NCBI GenBank assembly: GCA_030038415.1
Contig: JASHOX010000149.1
Location: 1-47,005, forward strand
Reading direction: 5' to 3'
Source of the DNA: Xanthobacteraceae bacterium
Lineage (GTDB): Bacteria > Pseudomonadota > Alphaproteobacteria > Rhizobiales > Xanthobacteraceae
DNA: 47,005 nucleotides
The notes below the pieces were generated by a model that was not told where the DNA came from, ran no database searches, and was given only the letters and a program-made list of their open reading frames with translations. Shown piece by piece: positions 45,191 to 47,005 of the stretch. Numbering within the stretch: position 1 is the stretch's first letter; each line of letters starts with the position of its first letter. A program made the position numbers and the translations under genes.

Positions 45191-46537
45191 CTAATAGGGG
45201 TCGAGGTAATAGACCAATCCGGCCTGTGCGGATTGAACTTGTGGGTGCAAGGAAACCGGCAGCTGCACGGAAGGGGGCACCGCCGTGCCGTTGATCGTCA
45301 CGGTCACATTGTTGATCGTCTGCATAAGCCCATACTGATACTCGAAGCGCGCCGCCCAATGCGCGGCCAGGGCTGTTTCCACACCGGCACCGACCTCAAG
45401 CGCATTCGTCCGCTGTCGCGGGACGGAGACATTCGCCAGCAATTGCGTCGTATCGAAACCAGTGCCGAACCAGCCGACGCTGGTGTAAACCATGGTCGCG
45501 GGCGTGATCAGGTAACCGAAGCGAACGTGCGAGGCCTCGGTCCAGTCAAGGCGAATTTTGGTCGTTGATATGCCGGGCGCGCCGCCGATGTCGACGCCAA
45601 ACACCCAACGTGGCGCAATGCGCCAGTTATAGCCAACGAGCACGGTCGGCAGTATCGCGGAAGCGCCGACGCCGTCGATGTCGTTGTCGGGCGCCGCCGA
45701 GGAATCGACCTTGGCGGTGGCGCTCACCGCCGCGACCGTCGCGGCGATGGTCGGCCCGTTCCATGAGGGCGTCGGCGCCGGTGTCGAAGCAGTCCACGCC
45801 GCGGCATCGCCGGCACCAAACCGATAGATCAAACCGAATCGCCCGACGCCGACCGCCGGTTTTTCATCGATAGTCCCGAAGTTTGCCGTGCCGCCAAGCA
45901 GATTGATCGCCGAACCGAGGAGCGGTGAAGCAAAGCTGCCGTAGTTGTAAAAGGCTTCCAGATATTCGAGTCGAGCGCTCCAGCCTCCGCCAAGCGAGGT
46001 CTCCACACCAAAACCGACTTCCGGCCCGTTGAGCGTGACGTTCGACGCTTCGCTTCCGTCTATCGTCGAATTAAAGCCATAGCTGAACCGCGCCCACGAC
46101 CATCCAGCGGTGACATAGAGCAACGTGTTCGGTTCCAGCAGATAGCCGAACCGACCGCGCAGCGAACTGGATTCCTGCTCGGAGAGCTTGATTTCGAGAA
46201 TGTCGCCGAAACCGTCATCGAATTTTTCGTTGTGCGCAATATTGGTCCAGTTCACGTCGGCCTCGACGCCCACCAGCCATCGCGGCGCCACCATATGATT
46301 GTAACCGCCGAGGAAACCGCCGGCGAAACCATGGGTGGCGACAAAATCACCCTGGAACGGTTCGTTGAAATTATTGATGCCGATGCCGTAGCCCGCGTCG
46401 GCGCCGAGATAGAAGCCCTCCCAGGACGGCGTCGTTGGCGCCGGCACGAGCGGTGCCTTGACGGCCATATCGGCCGCAAAGGCAGGCGCCCCGATCAGGG
46501 TGGCGATAACAAAGAGCCCACTGAACGTTCCCCTCAT
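45191..46537 (-). CDS. Omp25-like outer-membrane beta-barrel, tandem duplication
   Basis: The 448-residue chain has a signal peptide cleaved after APAFA and two copies of an Omp25/Omp31-like porin unit. Unit one (about 38-245) starts PSWEGFYLGADAGYGIG and ends FGLIYRFG; unit two (about 258-448) starts PSWNGPTIAATVAAVSA and ends AGLVYYLDPY. Shared blocks are VGYNWRIAPRWVFGVDIG versus GGYNHMVAPRWLVGVEAD, and RFGYLITPATMVYTSVGW versus RFGYLLEPNTLLYVTAGW. Most family members have one 8-stranded barrel; a double unit is unusual. It would sit in the outer membrane. Confidence 0.92.
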   Translation of the reverse strand: MRGTFSGLFVIATLIGAPAFAADMAVKAPLVPAPTTPSWEGFYLGADAGYGIGINNFNEPFQGDFVATHGFAGGFLGGYNHMVAPRWLVGVEADVNWTNIAHNEKFDDGFGDILEIKLSEQESSSLRGRFGYLLEPNTLLYVTAGWSWARFSYGFNSTIDGSEASNVTLNGPEVGFGVETSLGGGWSARLEYLEAFYNYGSFASPLLGSAINLLGGTANFGTIDEKPAVGVGRFGLIYRFGAGDAAAWTASTPAPTPSWNGPTIAATVAAVSATAKVDSSAAPDNDIDGVGASAILPTVLVGYNWRIAPRWVFGVDIGGAPGISTTKIRLDWTEASHVRFGYLITPATMVYTSVGWFGTGFDTTQLLANVSVPRQRTNALEVGAGVETALAAHWAARFEYQYGLMQTINNVTVTINGTAVPPSVQLPVSLHPQVQSAQAGLVYYLDPY

Positions 46538-46792
46538 GAGATTCGTCCGAAAGCAGTCCGGAGGAAACTCACGATAGCACCCGGCCCGATTTTAGGGTGT
46601 TGCCAGTCCGTCACAGTGAATAGAAAAGCAGGTGGTGACGTCTGCGCCGGGAAGAGTCCGTCCCCGACTAAAACCTTCGGGACGCACCGTCACATCTACC
46701 AGTACCGCTTCGGGTCTTGGCCGTGTCAAAACGTTTTGCGGCAAAGGCCTGCGTGGGGCGGGGTGGCGTCGCGGGCGCTTTTTTGGCTTTGA

Positions 46793-47005
46793 CTATGCTC
46801 GGATCGCGGCCATCAGCGGCCGGATGCCCATGATGTTCATCACCCGAGTGAGATTGTAGGCAAGTATGTGTAGCGCCATCTCGGTGGCGACCCTAGGCAG
46901 GCGCTTCATCAGGAAGTGCGTCGCGCCCATCCTCATTTTCAGGGTGCCAAAGGGATGCTCGACCGTCTCGCGCCGCTGACGCATGGCCTGCGGATTCCTG
47001 TCGAG
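46793..47005 (-). mobile_element. IS1182-type transposase, C-terminal fragment at the right edge
   Basis: An open frame enters from the right edge and stops at 46793 (TAG). It reads LDRNPQAMRQRRETVEHPFG, followed by a block ending AYNLTRVMNIMGI; these are hallmarks of the C-terminus of IS1182-like DDE transposases. Only 70 residues are in the window, so intactness cannot be judged. About 255 bases lie between this stop and the porin start; they hold no gene. The insertion boundary and terminal inverted repeat should be in that gap but were not pinned down. Confidence 0.88.

Noticed and set aside
46560..46790. A tRNA or attachment site beside the transposase fragment
   Set aside because: No cloverleaf or matching direct repeat could be found by eye; the stretch is most simply the end of the insertion sequence.

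Overview
The window is GC-rich, densely coded chromosomal DNA from an alphaproteobacterium, most likely Hyphomicrobiales (Rhizobiales) of the Bradyrhizobiaceae/Xanthobacteraceae type. The evidence is gene order (5-formyl-THF cyclo-ligase, TIGR00282 phosphoesterase, yebC, ruvCAB, ybgC, tolQRAB-pal-ybgF-tilS-ftsH), a Bug-type binding protein, an Omp25-like porin, DUF2852 and DUF3141 proteins, and REP-like palindromes typical of these genomes. No tRNA, rRNA or CRISPR array was seen.

Layout. 1-3.9 kb: a partial conserved gene at the left edge, a carboxymuconolactone decarboxylase-like protein, an unrecognised Cys/Gly/Ser-rich protein and a secreted TPR protein. 3.9-6.8 kb (minus strand): a flavin-dependent monooxygenase and an L,D-transpeptidase. 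6.85-19.8 kb (minus): ftsH, tilS, ybgF, an RND efflux pair, pal, tolB, tolA, tolR and tolQ. 20.2-22.7 kb: a DUF2852 membrane protein and a TetR regulator that share a near-identical palindromic operator, then a PhyH-like dioxygenase. 22.8-28.6 kb (minus): a translationally coupled operon fabI - DUF3141 - MaoC/Pta fusion - acetate kinase, with a well-formed PHO box upstream. 28.9-36.1 kb (minus): ybgC, a GFA-type protein, ruvB, a cytidine deaminase, ruvA, ruvC, a ModA-like protein, yebC, a small ClpP-like secreted protein, the TIGR00282 phosphoesterase and 5-formyl-THF cyclo-ligase, with a 6S RNA candidate upstream. 36.6-44.4 kb (plus): an S41 protease, a Bug binding protein, then a cluster of a secreted TPR-CHAT protease, a small exported beta-rich protein and two paralogous zinc-ribbon proteins. 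44.4-47 kb (minus): an FMN reductase, a tandem-duplicated Omp25-like barrel and the end of an IS1182-type transposase.

How it fits together. The backbone is the alphaproteobacterial cell-envelope and recombination cluster: Tol-Pal constriction machinery, RuvABC Holliday-junction resolution and FtsH quality control. It is interrupted by extra genes: an RND pump between pal and ybgF, a deaminase between ruvA and ruvB, a ModA-like protein between yebC and ruvC, and about 9 kb between ybgC and tolQ. The most interesting parts are the putative phosphate-starvation acyl-phosphate operon with its PHO box, the TetR/DUF2852 regulon with two matching ATGTAAA-N5-TTTACAT operators, and the TPR-CHAT/zinc-ribbon envelope cluster, whose role is unknown.
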